Assembly (NCBI GenBank): GCA_026826555.1
Contig: JAKSZT010040643.1
Coordinates: 266,714 to 330,713, forward strand
DNA length: 64,000 nt
Source of the DNA: Tolypeutes matacus
Lineage: Eukaryota; Chordata; Mammalia; Cingulata; Chlamyphoridae
Direction of reading: 5' to 3'
The translations under genes were made by a program, and so were the position numbers. Under the pieces are notes generated by a model, which saw nothing but the letters and a program-made list of their open reading frames with translations, was not told where the DNA came from and did no database searches. Shown in pieces: positions 11,261 to 24,359 of this stretch. Within the stretch, counting starts at the first letter, position 1, and every line of letters begins with the position of its first letter.

Positions 11261-11639
11261 CACTTACAACACTTCCCTTAATGATTTATAGCATCCACTT
11301 CTCATTCTTGCTTGAATTAATTATAGCATGTGATTAAAAATGATAAGTTTTCAAATTATTTCAGTCCTATATTTACTATTACTGATCTTCCAAAGGGAAA
11401 ATAAAACATCTTTTTTTCATTTTTTATGAGGGAAACACTCTTTCCATTTAACTCGGCAATAGGAACATATCAAACAAAGCTCATTATGTTTAGTAACTTT
11501 ATTTCTTAAGGAGAAAAACAAATAATTTTTGTGATTTTCCATGGATCCACTAGCAAAAATTAAAGATGATTTTACATGTAATTGATATCTTGAAAGTTTT
11601 CAAAATTAATTTTAATTTTATGATTCTGTTTTGGGATGT
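11261..11639. other. AT-rich sequence without a recognised gene
   Basis: I see nothing definable here. The short minus-strand frame at 11,550-11,819 overlaps repeat sequence and has no protein signature. Confidence 0.5.
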
Positions 11640-11955
11640 TGAAAAATCAAAACAGTTTTCAAAAGATCTTTGGGGATGTGATTTACTATGATTACATGTA
11701 ACTGAGAAACAATCTGTTGATCTGTTTAATACAAATGACAAAAAAAAAACAACAACATTGGTGACAAGTGAAAAAGAACATAACATCAATGAGAAAAAAT
11801 TATGTTCTGAGGCTGACACTACCCAACTTCTGGACTTAAAATAAAGCTACTGTGATCAAGATAGGGTGTTATTGGTCAAAAGATAGACATATATATATAT
11901 GCCTTACAAATAAACCCACTTAAATGTAGTAAATGTATTATTAACAAAAGAACAT
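11640..11955 (+). mobile_element. Ancient L1MB-like copy 1, first part
   Basis: From about 11,800 the sequence reads like the ORF2 C-terminal half of an old L1 ('gctgacactacccaacttct', 'ataaagctactgtgatcaag'). The same sequence, including about 115 bases before the L1-like part ('ctgagaaac' and 'caaatgacaaaaa'), is present at 43,490-43,735. It breaks off at about 11,955 and resumes at about 14,185. The intervening 2.2 kb holds the KRAB-ZNF pseudogene, another L1 piece and SINEs. Confidence 0.6.
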
Positions 11956-12990
<1,035 letters not shown>

Positions 12991-13004
12991 TCCTAAATAA
13001 CGAT

Positions 13005-13456
13005 CAAGAAAATGATATTGGTTCTCATCACAGAATAGAAAAAATACATAAAAGTTGGTTAAAGGTAAAATATACATTTTTTTGCAGATTATATGATGGG
13101 TTATATAAAACCATTATTAAACTAATAAAAATTTTAATAAATTAGTGAATTTAGGAGTTCCTAGTGTACAAAATAAAAATAAATTTAATTTTATTTATCT
13201 ATAGTTTCACGTAATTATAAAATGAAATATATGAAGCAGTTAAAAATCACCAAAATATAATATACAATTTTTTCTGAATGAAGAATAATTTTAAATGAAG
13301 TTGAGTAAAGCTCTATACTGATAATTAAACTGTTAGTTAGAGGATTTATGGAAAATTTAGGTATATATGATATGTACCGCACACATGGATTAAAGCCTAA
13401 GTAATCTTAATGCATCAGTTCTCCCACATATGATCTGTAGATTAAATGCAATTCCA
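13005..13456 (+). mobile_element. Old L1 ORF2 fragment (reverse-transcriptase region)
   Basis: The stretch has the flavour of decayed L1 ORF2 between the reverse-transcriptase loop and the C-terminal region. It ends in 'tctgtagattaaatgcaatt', the counterpart of an Ile-Tyr-Arg-Phe-Asn-Ala-Ile segment. It is heavily mutated with no open frame. Its ORF2 position is upstream of the piece at 11,800-11,955, so the order here is scrambled by insertion or rearrangement. Confidence 0.5.
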
Positions 13457-13818
13457 GGGAAGTGGATGTGACTCAAGTGATTGTGCTCCTGCCTATCACA
13501 CAGGAGGTCCTGGGTTCTGTTCCCAGTGCCTCCTGGAGAAGATGAGCAAGATAACAGCGAGTGTGATAGCAAGGCATGGCTAGCTGATGCAACAAGATGA
13601 TGCAACAAGGAGACACAAAAAGGAAATGCAATGAAGGACACAACAAAGCAGGGACCTGAGGTGGCTCAAGCAATTGAGCCCCTCTCTCCTACATGGGAGG
13701 TCCTAGATTCAGTTCCTGGTGCCTCATATAGAGAAAAGGAACAGACAAGAAAGCAGTGAGTGCAAACAGTGGGGGAGGGGAAAAATAAATAAAATAAATC
13801 TTTAAAAAACAAACAAAA
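13457..13818 (+). mobile_element. Two-unit tRNA-derived SINE (DAS-like)
   Basis: Two SINE units lie head to tail. Unit 1 (13,457-13,644) has an A-box-like 'tgtgactcaagtgattgtg' and a B-box-like 'gggttctgttccca'. Unit 2 (about 13,645-13,818) has 'ggtggctcaagcaattgag', 'agattcagttcctgg' and an A-rich 'aaataaaataaatcttt' tail. A near-repeat flanks the pair (attaaatgcaattcca at 13,441-13,456; attaaat(ag)gcaattcca at 13,819-13,836), so the two units probably inserted together as a dimer. Both are older than the SINE at 55,982. Confidence 0.7.
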
Positions 13819-13836
13819 ATTAAATAGGCAATTCCA

Positions 13837-14184
13837 ATCTCTATTTTGTAAAGAACTGTGGAGAGTGTGAAGTGTTATACAACTTACACAGTCATTTTCT
13901 TTGGATAATCTTATGGATACTAAAGAAACAAAAGGCAGCAAAATGAATAAAGTTACTCTTTATTGTCACACAAGATTAATAACCAGTGTACCATGTCTCA
14001 ACTGCAGGTGATTCCATCACAACTGAGAGTAAAATTCTTGTTTTTGTGATATCAACTATGAGTAAATTTTCCACACTTCCATGAAATAATTTCCCTGATA
14101 TAAATGAAAAATAGAATGATCTTTCTTAAATGAATTTTTATTGTGAATAAATAAGTAAACACATTCAACAACAACAAAAAAAAA
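13837..14184. other. Unclassified sequence
   Basis: Nothing recognisable was found. The tail near 14,150-14,190 is A-rich (acaacaacaaaaaaaaacaaaaaagg) and could be the 3' end of the chunk inserted into the ancient L1, next to a possible duplicated 'aaaggacatag' site. Confidence 0.4.
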
Positions 14185-15612
14185 CAAAAAAGGACATAGT
14201 AGTTAAATGGAAAAATGATAATCTTTTCAATAAATAGTGTTGGAAAAATTGCATGTTTACATAAAAGAAATTAATCTAAAAATGTACCCATCTTTCACAA
14301 AAACCAACTCAAAGTGAATCAATGACCTAATGTAAAATGCAAAGCTATAAAACTTCTAGAAGATAATATAGGAAAAATGCAGATGACTGATTATGCGATG
14401 AATTTATAGATACAACAACAAAAGTATAGTACATTAAAAATATGTTGGAATTGATTAAATTTAAAAACTTCTACTCTGTGAAAGTCACTGCTAATATAAA
14501 GGAAAGACAAGTCATAGTCTAGGAGAAAATACATAAAAACACATAGCTGATAAAGTTCTTATATCCAGAACATACAAGGAACACATAAGGAACCAAACAA
14601 ACAAGTTACAAAATGGACAAAAGATCTGAGCTGCTAACTCTCCAAAGGTAATATACAAATGAAAATAAGCATATGGAAATATGTTCAACATCATATGTTA
14701 TTAGAGAATTTCAAATTAAAAAAAACAATGAAACACCACTCTACACTGATTAGCATGACTAAAATCCAAAATACTGCCAACCGTAAATGCTGACAGGGAT
14801 GTGGAGCTAGGAACTCTCATTCATTGCTGGTAAAATAGACACATTGGAAGACAGTCTGGCAGTTTCTTACAAAGCTCAACAAGTTTTACCATACAATTGT
14901 GCTCCTAGGTATTTACTTAAATAAGATAAGAGCATATGTCCATGCAAAAATATGCACATGAATACTTATGGAAGCTTTACTCAAAATTACCTAAAATTTT
15001 AAGCAACCAAGAGGTCCTTTAAGATGTGAATGCATACAACAACTGTGATGCATCCATTCAATGAAACATTATTCAGCAATAAAAAGAATTGTTATCAAGT
15101 TATGAAAAAACATGGAGGAGACATAAATGCATATTGCCAGGTGAAATAAGCCAGTCTGAAAAAGTAACATATAGTTAGATTCCAACTAAATGACATTCTG
15201 GAAAAGAAAAAAATAGACACTTAAAAGTTCAGTGATTGCTGGAATTCAGCGGTACTGCAGTAGGATGAATTGTTGGTGCAAAGGGCCTTTTTAGGATAGT
15301 GAAATCATTTGCTTTGACACTGTAATGGTGGGTACATTACATTATACACTTGTCAAAACCTATATAACTGTATAACACAAAGATTGATCCCTAATATAAA
15401 TGATGGAATTAGTCAATAATAATAGCATGTCAACAGTTTTCCATCAATTATAACTAATAACCCATCATAGCAATGCACAATAATAAGAATAAGAAAATCC
15501 AGGTATACAGAATGAGTTGATATATGGAAACTCTCTCTACTTTCTGCATAATATTTCTGTAATCCTAAAACTGCTCTAAAAATCAAATATATACTATATA
15601 TATATATATAAA
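14185..15612 (+). mobile_element. Ancient L1MB-like copy 1, second part with 3' end
   Basis: The sequence resumes the old L1 ORF2 C-terminal region ('aaatggaaaaatgataatct', 'agtgttggaaaaattgcatg') and runs to an L1MB-type 3' UTR. That UTR shows 'actgtaatggtgggtacatt', 'cattatacacttgtcaaaac' and 'cctaaaactgctctaaaaat', and ends in a (TA)n patch at about 15,592-15,611. The paralogous copy at 43,740-45,130 is collinear. No open frame survives. Confidence 0.7.
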
Positions 15613-16642
15613 ACAAACCACAACAAAAACACTTAGGAAATTTTTCTCTCTCTTTAGAAAATCAATGTCACAAAAAAGACTATATAAAGCACAGAAAATC
15701 GTTCTGATAAGATACAAAGAGTCTCTAGGTGGATTACATAGAAAGTAAGAACTTTTCACATTTTAAGTGTTAGTTAATAAACCAAAGAAGAAGTTTCATT
15801 ACAGTTGGGTGACTTCTGCTATAACATCAACACATTTCATAGCTTCTTTTTAGACTCATATAATAACACAACAATACAACAACAACCACACACAAAGAGA
15901 GATAAAGACTTTTCTGAGTTCCAGGCACTGAAGACACACAGGCACATACAGTTCTTATACTTTCAGGCCACTTACTGGTGTCTTTCTGGAAATCTTAGTG
16001 ACCTGGATGAACACTATCTATCTTTGAGAACTTGCCTCAGAAGGATCTTCCTGCACAATTTTGTCTCAGCTCTAGATTTTTGTTGAGTTTTGTATAAATC
16101 TTGGCACACCTGTATAGTGCCCCTTAGCCTTCTGCATTCTTTTTTCTTGCTTCTTATCACTAGACAACCAAACCATTCCAGTAATTCTTATATGAATTTT
16201 ATCTTGGGAGCGTAAATCTTTTTCATGGTACTATATGCATTGAACCAACTCAGTGATTTTTCATACATAAAATGAATAATTTATTATAAATCTATGAATG
16301 AAATATTTAAAATGAGTTATTAAAATATCAAAAATATAAACATTATGAAAAACAGAGCCACTTCTTTCAAGGATACATATCACAGATATCATAGGGGGAG
16401 AGATGCTTTTCATAGAAGGGCACAAATTAGGATCATGACACCTTTGTTTTATCTTCATATAAGGCAAATATCTGACATTTGAAGAATCCATTTTATCTCA
16501 TGAGGATTAATTTCTTCATGGCAAAAACAAAAATGTATCCACTCTTTTTTCATCTAACTTATTTCCAAAGTTAAAAATAAGGAAATTTATGAAAAAACTA
16601 TCTAATATATGTCCTGATATAACCGACAGCCTCTTAGAAGTA
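15613..16642. other. Intergenic sequence 3' of the OR gene
   Basis: Bases 15,640-15,755 are similar to 45,140-45,255, lying just past the ancient L1 in both places. The rest has no recognised repeat or gene. On the minus strand an AATAAA (complement of 16,280-16,285) lies about 360 bases past the OR stop and is a possible polyadenylation signal. Confidence 0.45.
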
Positions 16643-17587
16643 CTAAATGCAGTGAGCCTCTAAATTATATATTTTAGATAGCAACCTCATCAGAGCCTGT
16701 TTCATGTCCTTGTTCCTTAGGCTGTAGATTACTGGATTGAGGATTGGAGGTAGCACGGTGTAGAGCACAGAAAGCAGGTTGTCAATAACTAAGGCTGTAT
16801 TTGAAGATGGTTTGAGATAAACAAAAGAAGCAGTTATGATAAAAACAGTAAAAACTGTGAGGTGGAGGAGGCATGTGGAGAAAGCTTTTGACTGACCTGC
16901 TGTGGTGGGAATTTTCAGCACAGTGGAGAAAATATAAATATAAGAGGTCACAATGCAGATAAAACAAGACATACCTAAACACATACCAATCCCTACACTT
17001 GCATAAACTACCACTAATGTTTCAGAGCAGGAAATCCTTAACAATGAGGGAACATCACAGAAAAACTGTGGAATCACATTGAAGCTACAGAAGGGCATTG
17101 AAAATATGCCAGCTGTGTACACAACTCCAAAGAGTCCTCCAGTGGTCCAGGAAGCACTTGCCATCAGTTCACAAGTGCCACCATTCATGATGGCCCCATA
17201 GTGCAAAGGATCACAGATAGCTATGTAGCGGTCATAAGACATAGCTGTGAGAATAAATATCTCACCTGCAGATAATGTAGTCATTAAAAGTAGTTGAAAT
17301 GCACACCCTAAAATGGAAATGGAATTGTCATGAGTTAGGTTGTTGGCAATGAACTTCAGGATTGGAACTGACACAAAGAAGACATCCAAGGAAGACATGT
17401 TCTTTAGGAAGAAATACATGGGTGTATGGAGTTGCAGATCTAGGGTAATGACAGTGATAATGAGGAGGTTACTCATTAGAGCTGCCAGGTAAATCAAAAG
17501 GAAGAACACACCATATATAGCCTGCTGCTCTGGGACATCAGAAAACCATAACAGGAGGAATCCTGTCACCAAAGTGACATTGGTCAT
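16643..17587 (-). CDS. Olfactory receptor, family 14-like, intact
   Basis: This is a single-exon 314-residue seven-transmembrane receptor of normal OR length, expected in the membrane of olfactory-neuron cilia and coupling odour binding to the olfactory G protein. Visible hallmarks are an N-glycosylation site at Asn3 (NVT), LHTPMYFFL at 53-61, the EC1 Cys95, MSYDRYIAIC at 116-125 (the DRY motif), further Cys at 167, 177 and 187, KAFSTC at 234-239 and PPILNPVIYSLRN at 280-292. The opening 'MTNVTLVTGFLL', 'CDPLHYGAIMN' and 'FSMPFCSFNVIPQFFCDVP' fit OR family 14. Oddities are Ser39 in place of the Gly of the TM1 Gly-Asn motif, and Gly9 and Trp14 in an N-terminal stretch that usually has Glu and Gly. 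The start is the Met of the MTN opening typical of the family. No stop or frameshift is present. Which family member it is cannot be told by eye. Confidence 0.93.
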   Translation of the reverse strand: MTNVTLVTGFLLLWFSDVPEQQAIYGVFFLLIYLAALMSNLLIITVITLDLQLHTPMYFFLKNMSSLDVFFVSVPILKFIANNLTHDNSISILGCAFQLLLMTTLSAGEIFILTAMSYDRYIAICDPLHYGAIMNGGTCELMASASWTTGGLFGVVYTAGIFSMPFCSFNVIPQFFCDVPSLLRISCSETLVVVYASVGIGMCLGMSCFICIVTSYIYIFSTVLKIPTTAGQSKAFSTCLLHLTVFTVFIITASFVYLKPSSNTALVIDNLLSVLYTVLPPILNPVIYSLRNKDMKQALMRLLSKIYNLEAHCI

Positions 17588-17599
17588 GCTAGTAGGTTC

Positions 17600-17640
17600 T
17601 GTTCACTTCCTGGCAAGGCAAGGTAATATGCAAAAAAACA
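17600..17640 (-). promoter_or_regulatory. Possible splice acceptor upstream of the OR coding exon
   Basis: On the minus strand, 'accttgccttgccag' preceded by T-rich sequence ends in AG at 17,611-17,610, which is 22 bases before the OR start codon. OR coding exons are usually joined to upstream non-coding exons by such a site. The pyrimidine tract is short, so the call is tentative. No promoter or upstream exon could be identified. Confidence 0.3.
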
Positions 17641-20205
17641 AAATTAAACTATACCACATAACAAGAATCATACTGATAAACAGAAACATTAATTGAAAAA
17701 GAGACATGCAATATCCTCTCTAACTTACGTATGCGAAGGAAATTATTGTATTATCTATCAAATGTCCATGTCCATTGAATGCACTCAGTTTTACTAGAGC
17801 TGCATTACATGGAGACTGCCTGGTAATTGAATTTGTTTATAAAGGATACTTAAGAGGTCATCATGACAAAATAATCTTCCTCATCCTACCTGGATATTTT
17901 TTCCATCTGGTTATACTTGCTGCTAGTTAATTTTAAAAAATACTACCACATACCTTTTTTTTCAGTGTTCAAAATATTTTCAATAGATTTTTAGTTACTG
18001 ATGCTGAATTACTGAATTATTTATTGAAAAGGTGGGAAATATCCCATATATACTAGACAATGAGCTAAGTGATGAAGTTAAACTACAAAGATTATTTTCT
18101 GAGTGATTGCATTATTTAGGAGACAAGGAAGATTATATAAACCAACAAACAATTATGAGCTGTTACTAAACAGCTGCTATTAAAATAGTAAAAGGGTGTT
18201 GGCATAGAGATTAAATAGATGGCTGTTTGAGATTGGGAGTGGAAAGGGCTTTCTTTGGGAGTGACTTAAAGGTTGGAGTATAAATGAAGAAAAAGAGCCT
18301 TCAGGGCAAAGAACTGAGGATAGAATGCTTTAGTAACACATGAACATTTACAGCTTAGAAAATAAAAGTGAAGGCAATGGACATTTGTATAAAATGTAAG
18401 GAGTCAGTATGTAGTGAACTTGGAGCATGTGTGGTGTTGAGAGAATTCTGAAAATTGTCAGTTTGGATAAATAAAGAATTACCAACAGAAAAAAGAAGAG
18501 TGGGGATATTGAGAATTAAGTTTCATTTTTAATGGTGTCTACCTTAAATTTTCTTAGGAGATACAGGTTTTTTTTAATTGTTTAGAAACAGATAGTATTT
18601 TAAGCTTTTACTAACTGAAATTTGAAATTCATAACTTAAAATAATTTAAATCAACCACACAAGGGATTACTTACCAGATGTGCTTAAGGAGGAAATTCCA
18701 ACAATTGCACTAGAGAGTGGACATTTTTCTACTCCAAAAAATATTTTATTTACCACTTGGTGACCTTAAAGTGAAATGGAACATCTAGCTTCCTTTGGAA
18801 CAATTTATTTCTATTTCAGGTTTTCTGATAAAGGACACAATGGACTCTGCTAAGCTGGGATTCTTCTCATTGAATGATACACCTTAAATTGATGTGGAAC
18901 CAGTCAATTGTCTTCTTTTTACTTCAAATATGATGTCAATGGGAACTTTCTATAGTCAAATTGACTTCAGGGAATTATTAAGAAACAAGTCTAATCCCTT
19001 TAGATTTCCCAAAGAACTTAAGTCTTAGAAGCATTCTAAATATCCTTCTTAACTATTTATCTCTTAAGAACATTATCAGTATAATTGTTGGTGTTTTCCA
19101 TAGGCAGAATTGTTCACATCCCATAAAATATGCTGGAATTCACCATGGAGGACATGACTCAGACTTCTATTACAGTAATAATGGAGTACCTAAATGTTCC
19201 CTTAGTTTCACATATTATACAGCTGTAGACTATAGGTTAATGGTTAGGAAACATTAATAGAGGTAATATTTACTTAAGCATTTTGCTATAAAATGAAGAT
19301 TCCTGTCAAATAATCTCAATAACTTTGACTCAGTTGGTAACTGGGGAAGTCTGAGAATGTGCATTTAATTCAATCAACTTGGTGTTTCAGATTCACATCA
19401 TGCTTTGAGAAACCATGTATATAGCAGGAGTCACCTAATATGAGAAATAAAATAAACTTACAATATAACCTCTCACTGTAAAATGAAGAAACTGAAATCA
19501 TTTTTAAATATGTAGTGTGAGAATTCAGAATTTTTAAATCTATATTAGGTAAACACATTTTCTTTGATACTTCCAAAATAATTTTGTTTACTGAATCAAT
19601 AGTAGCAAAATTCCATTTTCTACTATGTATTTCCAAGAAAATATTTTAATTAATAAAACTTGATCTTTCTTCCATAGAGAGTTAATGGCATGAATTGTAG
19701 TGCAGTGAATTCAATAAGATTTTTTATAGTCACATATATGAATTGTAGTATCATGATTATCTATTATTATTTTTTAAATATTAAGTGGTGTTTCATGAAT
19801 ATCAACCAAATTGAATATTGGCAAATAGAGAATCAGATTTGAAAATAAATTTGTATGAATAAAAATCAAGTGTGTAGTTTTATTTTAGATGATACAGGCC
19901 TTTACCATGTTAAGATCAATAAGATGTAAAAATTTGAATTAAAGTTAAAGTATTTAGTTATTGTGAGTAAAAAACAAGGTAATTCATTTAAAATGTTTAC
20001 AACAATTTAGAAAAAAAATAGTTGAATTGATTGAAAAAACATCAGGTTAACTTCAAAATGAGTACCATGAATATGGTTGTTCTTTAGTTTTATAATGAAA
20101 TTATCTGCCTTAGAAATACTGCAGTTCTAGATTCATGTTAATGAATTTCCTCACATGTGACAGATTCTGCAATATAAGCGTTAAACCAAATCTCTTTCTT
20201 GATCC
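17641..20205. other. Intergenic sequence 5' of the OR gene, no gene seen
   Basis: About 2.6 kb of AT-rich sequence without young repeats or a convincing reading frame. This is where the OR promoter and first exon(s) would be expected. I could not identify them. Confidence 0.5.
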
Positions 20206-21985
20206 TCTTTTTTTTTTCTTTGAAAACAATATTTTTTCTTGAGATATAACTAATATACAGAAAGATGCACAATTGCTAGTATTTTTTTGCTAGTATTTAT
20301 TTTGAAAGAAATGTTATATTGCATAAATGTTACATCGAAAATATAGGAGATACCTGTATACTCCACCCTCTCCCAATCCCACACTCTCTGAAATTAGCAA
20401 CTTTAATTAGTGTGGTTTGTTACAGTTGAGGAAAACATATTGAAGCACTGAAAACAATTCAAGCATTGTTGTTGAAGCATTGTTACTAACCATGGTCTAT
20501 AGTTTACACTATGGTTTATACTTTGAACTGCATAATTTTATAGGTTTTGACAAAATGTATAATGGCCTGTATCCATCACTGAAAAATCATGTAGAACAAT
20601 TCTAACATCTCCAAAATGTCCCATGTTGCAACTATTTTCCCTCTCCCTCCCCTCAGAACCTATGGTGACCTCTACCTTTATATCAATATTACAAATTCTT
20701 CCTTACTAGAATATTATGTCTACTTTGGTCTGTAGTTGCATTCCCCCCTAATGTTATTTATTCCTCAGTCTTGAGGATTTTGGGATGGTGATGCCTGCTC
20801 TGCTTCATAGTGAGAGGAGGCTTGGCCCTTATGGACCAGAAAGAAGGAAATGTTTTGCTTGAACTTGTAGGTACTCTTTCCTTTGGGAATTTGGGTTGTC
20901 TATCATCATTATCTTGTTACTTGTCCTGTGCAAGCCAGATGAATTAAGGAATAAGTGTTTGTCTTCAACTCTTGTGAAATTCAGGGCTTAACCAGGATTT
21001 GAACAGACCAAAGACTTAAGTCTCTGACTCATATATTTACCAGGTTTAGTGCTAATTATCAGTTCAAGTAAAAGGGATAGAAGAATCTTGTGTAGGGAAA
21101 TTATAAATGAGCCTAAGTCTTTTACAGTGGGGAAAGAGATAATCATATATTCCAAGGTAAAGCCTACTGATGAGGTGCAGATTTTGTGGAGTTGTGTTCC
21201 TTGCTTATAGTGTCAGGATGTCTCTGGAGCCCATGGGAACACACCTGTTTGAGGCTTTGTTTACTGTGGCAGCTAGTCAGATCTGCCTTAGACGTTCATA
21301 AATGTAACCTCTGGAATGACCTCCTGAATCCCTATGACATCAACTAACCTTAAAATCTCTTTTTTATTTAATATTTCCCCTTTTTGTCAAGGTCTTCTTC
21401 CAAATGCATCACTAATTGGCACTTGTTAATAATCCCTCGGTACCAGGGAGGCTCATCTCCAAGAGTCATGTCCCACACTGGGGAACTACAGTGAGTTTAT
21501 ATGCTAAGATTGCTTTAGAGAAAGGCCACATTTCAGCAACAAAGAGGCTTTCAGGAGGTAACTCTTAAGCAATATATATTACTATGTTAAGTTTCAAGTT
21601 CATAAGAAAAGGTTCATAATTGTGACTATCAATATCAAGGGCCTGGCATAATGGTCTGTCCTCGTTCTATAGGCACTGCCCATGTGCTCTAGTGATTCTT
21701 GCCACTTAAGTAGAGAATGTAGCAGGACTCCCATGGATGGGAAATCAATATTCTTTTGGTTATTGTATGGGTCTCCACCCTCCAAGACAACAGCCCATGA
21801 CCACTTGAACACATTCATATTCAACAGAGACATGACACAGTTACACTCCTCCCCACACATACCCCCACCACTGACACCCCACAGCAGTAATCCTCCCCTC
21901 CCACACTTGTAACTGTTCTGTACTCCAAAATCTCCCCAGAACAAAATCATATAATAATAATAAAACAAAGAAGTAAAAATATTAT
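20206..21985 (-). mobile_element. L1 3'-UTR module 2, nearly complete, 5' end in the spacer
   Basis: Read on the minus strand the element starts in the AT-rich spacer (about 21,985-21,950) and passes the G-rich opening box. It then runs through the whole 1.6-kb module 2 ('ccttgatattgat', 'cctctttgttgctgaaatgt', 'catgactcttggag', 'gagacttaagtctttggtct', 'atcctcaagactgagg') to its tail near 20,290. It is therefore a 5'-truncated L1 that kept only module 2. The left flank (20,206-20,285) resembles an old L1M 3' UTR in antisense. The frames on both strands at 21,600-21,968 are chance ORFs in this UTR. Confidence 0.75.
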
Positions 21986-23448
21986 TAATTTTTATTGACC
22001 CTCTTTTAATATGTCCTCTTAATTACTCCAAAAAAATGTAAAAAATTCCTTAATTTAACACCACCTATGTTTCTAGCTATGACTTAAAATTAACCATTTA
22101 AACTTCAAAGCTCAGTGCTTTTCCCAATAAAACAGAATGCTTTCATCTTAAGATTTTGTCCCACTGGGAGTCAAAATAACACCTGTTATCTAAGTTTCAA
22201 CCCCCAATGTTTACCTATCAGACCTCCAGTGATTAAAACAAAATATTTATGTAAGAAGTGAAGGTAAAGTTTTGGGAACAAAGAATATTGTTTAGGTCAT
22301 GTTCCTGGAAAATCCATATGAGGAAATCACTTTCCTATATTGATATGCTGCAGCATAATTCATTTTCCAGGTATTGAAGATATTTGACTCATAATGTTAG
22401 AATCTCATCATTTCAGCCAATCTAGTTCAATGTATTCATTTATTTTAATAGATTTCCCAAAGGAATCAGAAAGTCTAGGAAGAGAGCCTTATCCACTACT
22501 CTGAGGAGGAATACACATATACTTGAGAAGGCATGGACTCACATTAAATTATGAGCATGTGGACATGATATTAATTAGGACAAAATATAATTTTCAATCA
22601 TTGCATATTGTACATGCTTGATCTCTGATATTTTTATACTGATATACTTTTTAAAAATTTTGATATAATTACAAACTTACAGAAAAATTTCAAGGTTATT
22701 TGAAGAAAAAAATCTCTCAATCTTTACTTGATTACTTAATTTTTAATATATTAACACAAGTCAGGATCACAATTGGGAAATAATATATTGATAAAATTAT
22801 TTCTGCTATTTTTATACTCATATTCCATTTTTTTTTAAAGTTGTACCAGTAATGCCTTTTAGACATTTTCTACTTCCAGTGCAGGCTCAGTATTATGCTT
22901 AGGTGGTGTGTTCCATTTGTCTGCTGTAACCAGTTTCAGTCTCTCTCCATTTTTCAAGGCACCAGCAGTTTCGAAGAGCATAGGACAGTTATTGAAGGGT
23001 ATGTTCCCTCATTTTGGATTTTTTATTGTTTCCTCATGATTAGATGAGGGTTAGCATTTGGCCTGAGTAATACATAGGAATCACACTCAGAGTCCCTCAA
23101 TTATCAGTTGATATCTATCCCCTTCAATGGAATATAAGCCATTAAACATTTGTTTTAAATTTTTGTGCCAGTTTGGAGCAGCACTGCATAAGTTTTATTG
23201 AGGAATAAAATCCATGAAAAAAGGTGAAGAAGGCATAATGAATATTTAGAAAATAAAACATGAGGCCTAGATTTGAACATTGTCCCAGGGATTTCATTGA
23301 TTCTAAATCTATTTAGCAATATTTATATAATGAGTTCATACTGATGATTTCTGGGTTCTTCCCTGCCTTCTCTTTTTCCATTGTTCCATATTGGAAACTG
23401 GATCTCAGCAATATGGGCATATTTGCTCACTTGCACAATGCTAAAATA
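21986..23448. other. Mostly unique sequence with an ancient L1M-like patch
   Basis: About 22,641-23,080 resembles the complement of an old L1M 3' UTR ('tttgatataattacaaactt', 'aagagcataggacagttatt', 'tcctcatgattagatgaggg'). The rest (21,986-22,640 and 23,081-23,448) shows nothing I can name. Confidence 0.4.
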
Positions 23449-24063
23449 CACATAACACAGTTTTGTTTTTTTTTTAATTTTTTATTTATTTTTATTGTGG
23501 GTAAAAATCAAAATTCCCACAATACACATAAACACCTGCAAAATGATATATAAATACACATGCATATATGTGTATTTGCTTACAAAAATGTTATTTATAT
23601 ATATATATACATATATTTTAAGAGGTGCTTAGATTACCCAAAATATTATACGGAACCCACTGGGATTCCCATGTTGCCCACCTCCCACACCTCCCACCAC
23701 ATCCCACACAAACATCTCCCACAAGTGTGGCCCACCACCCTCAATGAACTTACACATCCTGGAGCCTTGCCACCAACCATAGACCACAGTTCACACCGTA
23801 GACCACACTCTCTCCCACTCAGTTCTGAGTGGTGTGTGCTGATTTAAAATGGCCTACATCCGTTGCCACAACGGTACTCAGGAAAATCTCTAACTCCCAA
23901 AGAAGCCCCTGTATTTCAACTGCTCATCCCCTCCCTACCCCAAAAGTGTCAAGTGGCCACTGGCTCCACCTCATTGTTATAATTTCTTCCATTGCTAGAA
24001 TCACCATATGTGAACAAGAGAATTACCACCTGAGAGCCTCCTTGTTGCACATAACACAGTTTT
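23449..24063 (-). mobile_element. L1 3'-UTR insertion with 16-bp TSD and 5' inversion
   Basis: An exact 16-bp duplication, cacataacacagtttt, at 23,449-23,464 and 24,048-24,063 bounds the insertion. From the T-rich left end to about 24,011 it is the minus-strand tail of module 2. The final 36 bases (about 24,012-24,047, with 'gagagcctccttgttg') are module 2 in the opposite, plus orientation and come from further upstream in the module. This is the signature of twin-primed, 5'-inverted L1 insertion. CpG-containing sites and TSD identity suggest a relatively recent event. Confidence 0.8.
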
Positions 24064-24359
24064 AGAAATTCTATAACCATATCACCATGAAAATGGATGT
24101 ATTTAAAACAGTTGAAGATTTACTCGCAGTTCTTTTCTTCCCCCATGACTGAGGATTTATATTGAAATCACTCTACTTAAAAGTTAGAAAGAATATATAT
24201 AGTTTTAAAAATGGTTGTCTTTTTATTGGATATAAAGTTATTTTGTTGGATCTTTCATTTATCCAAGTTTGTTTTTCAGCTATAAGCACCTTTTTCTTGT
24301 TTTGCCCTCAGGTGCTCAGAACATGTTGATTAAATTTGGGGATTAACATATCAAAAGAA
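24064..24359. other. Unique AT-rich sequence
   Basis: No gene or recognised repeat is visible between the L1 insertion and the ERV fragment. Confidence 0.45.
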
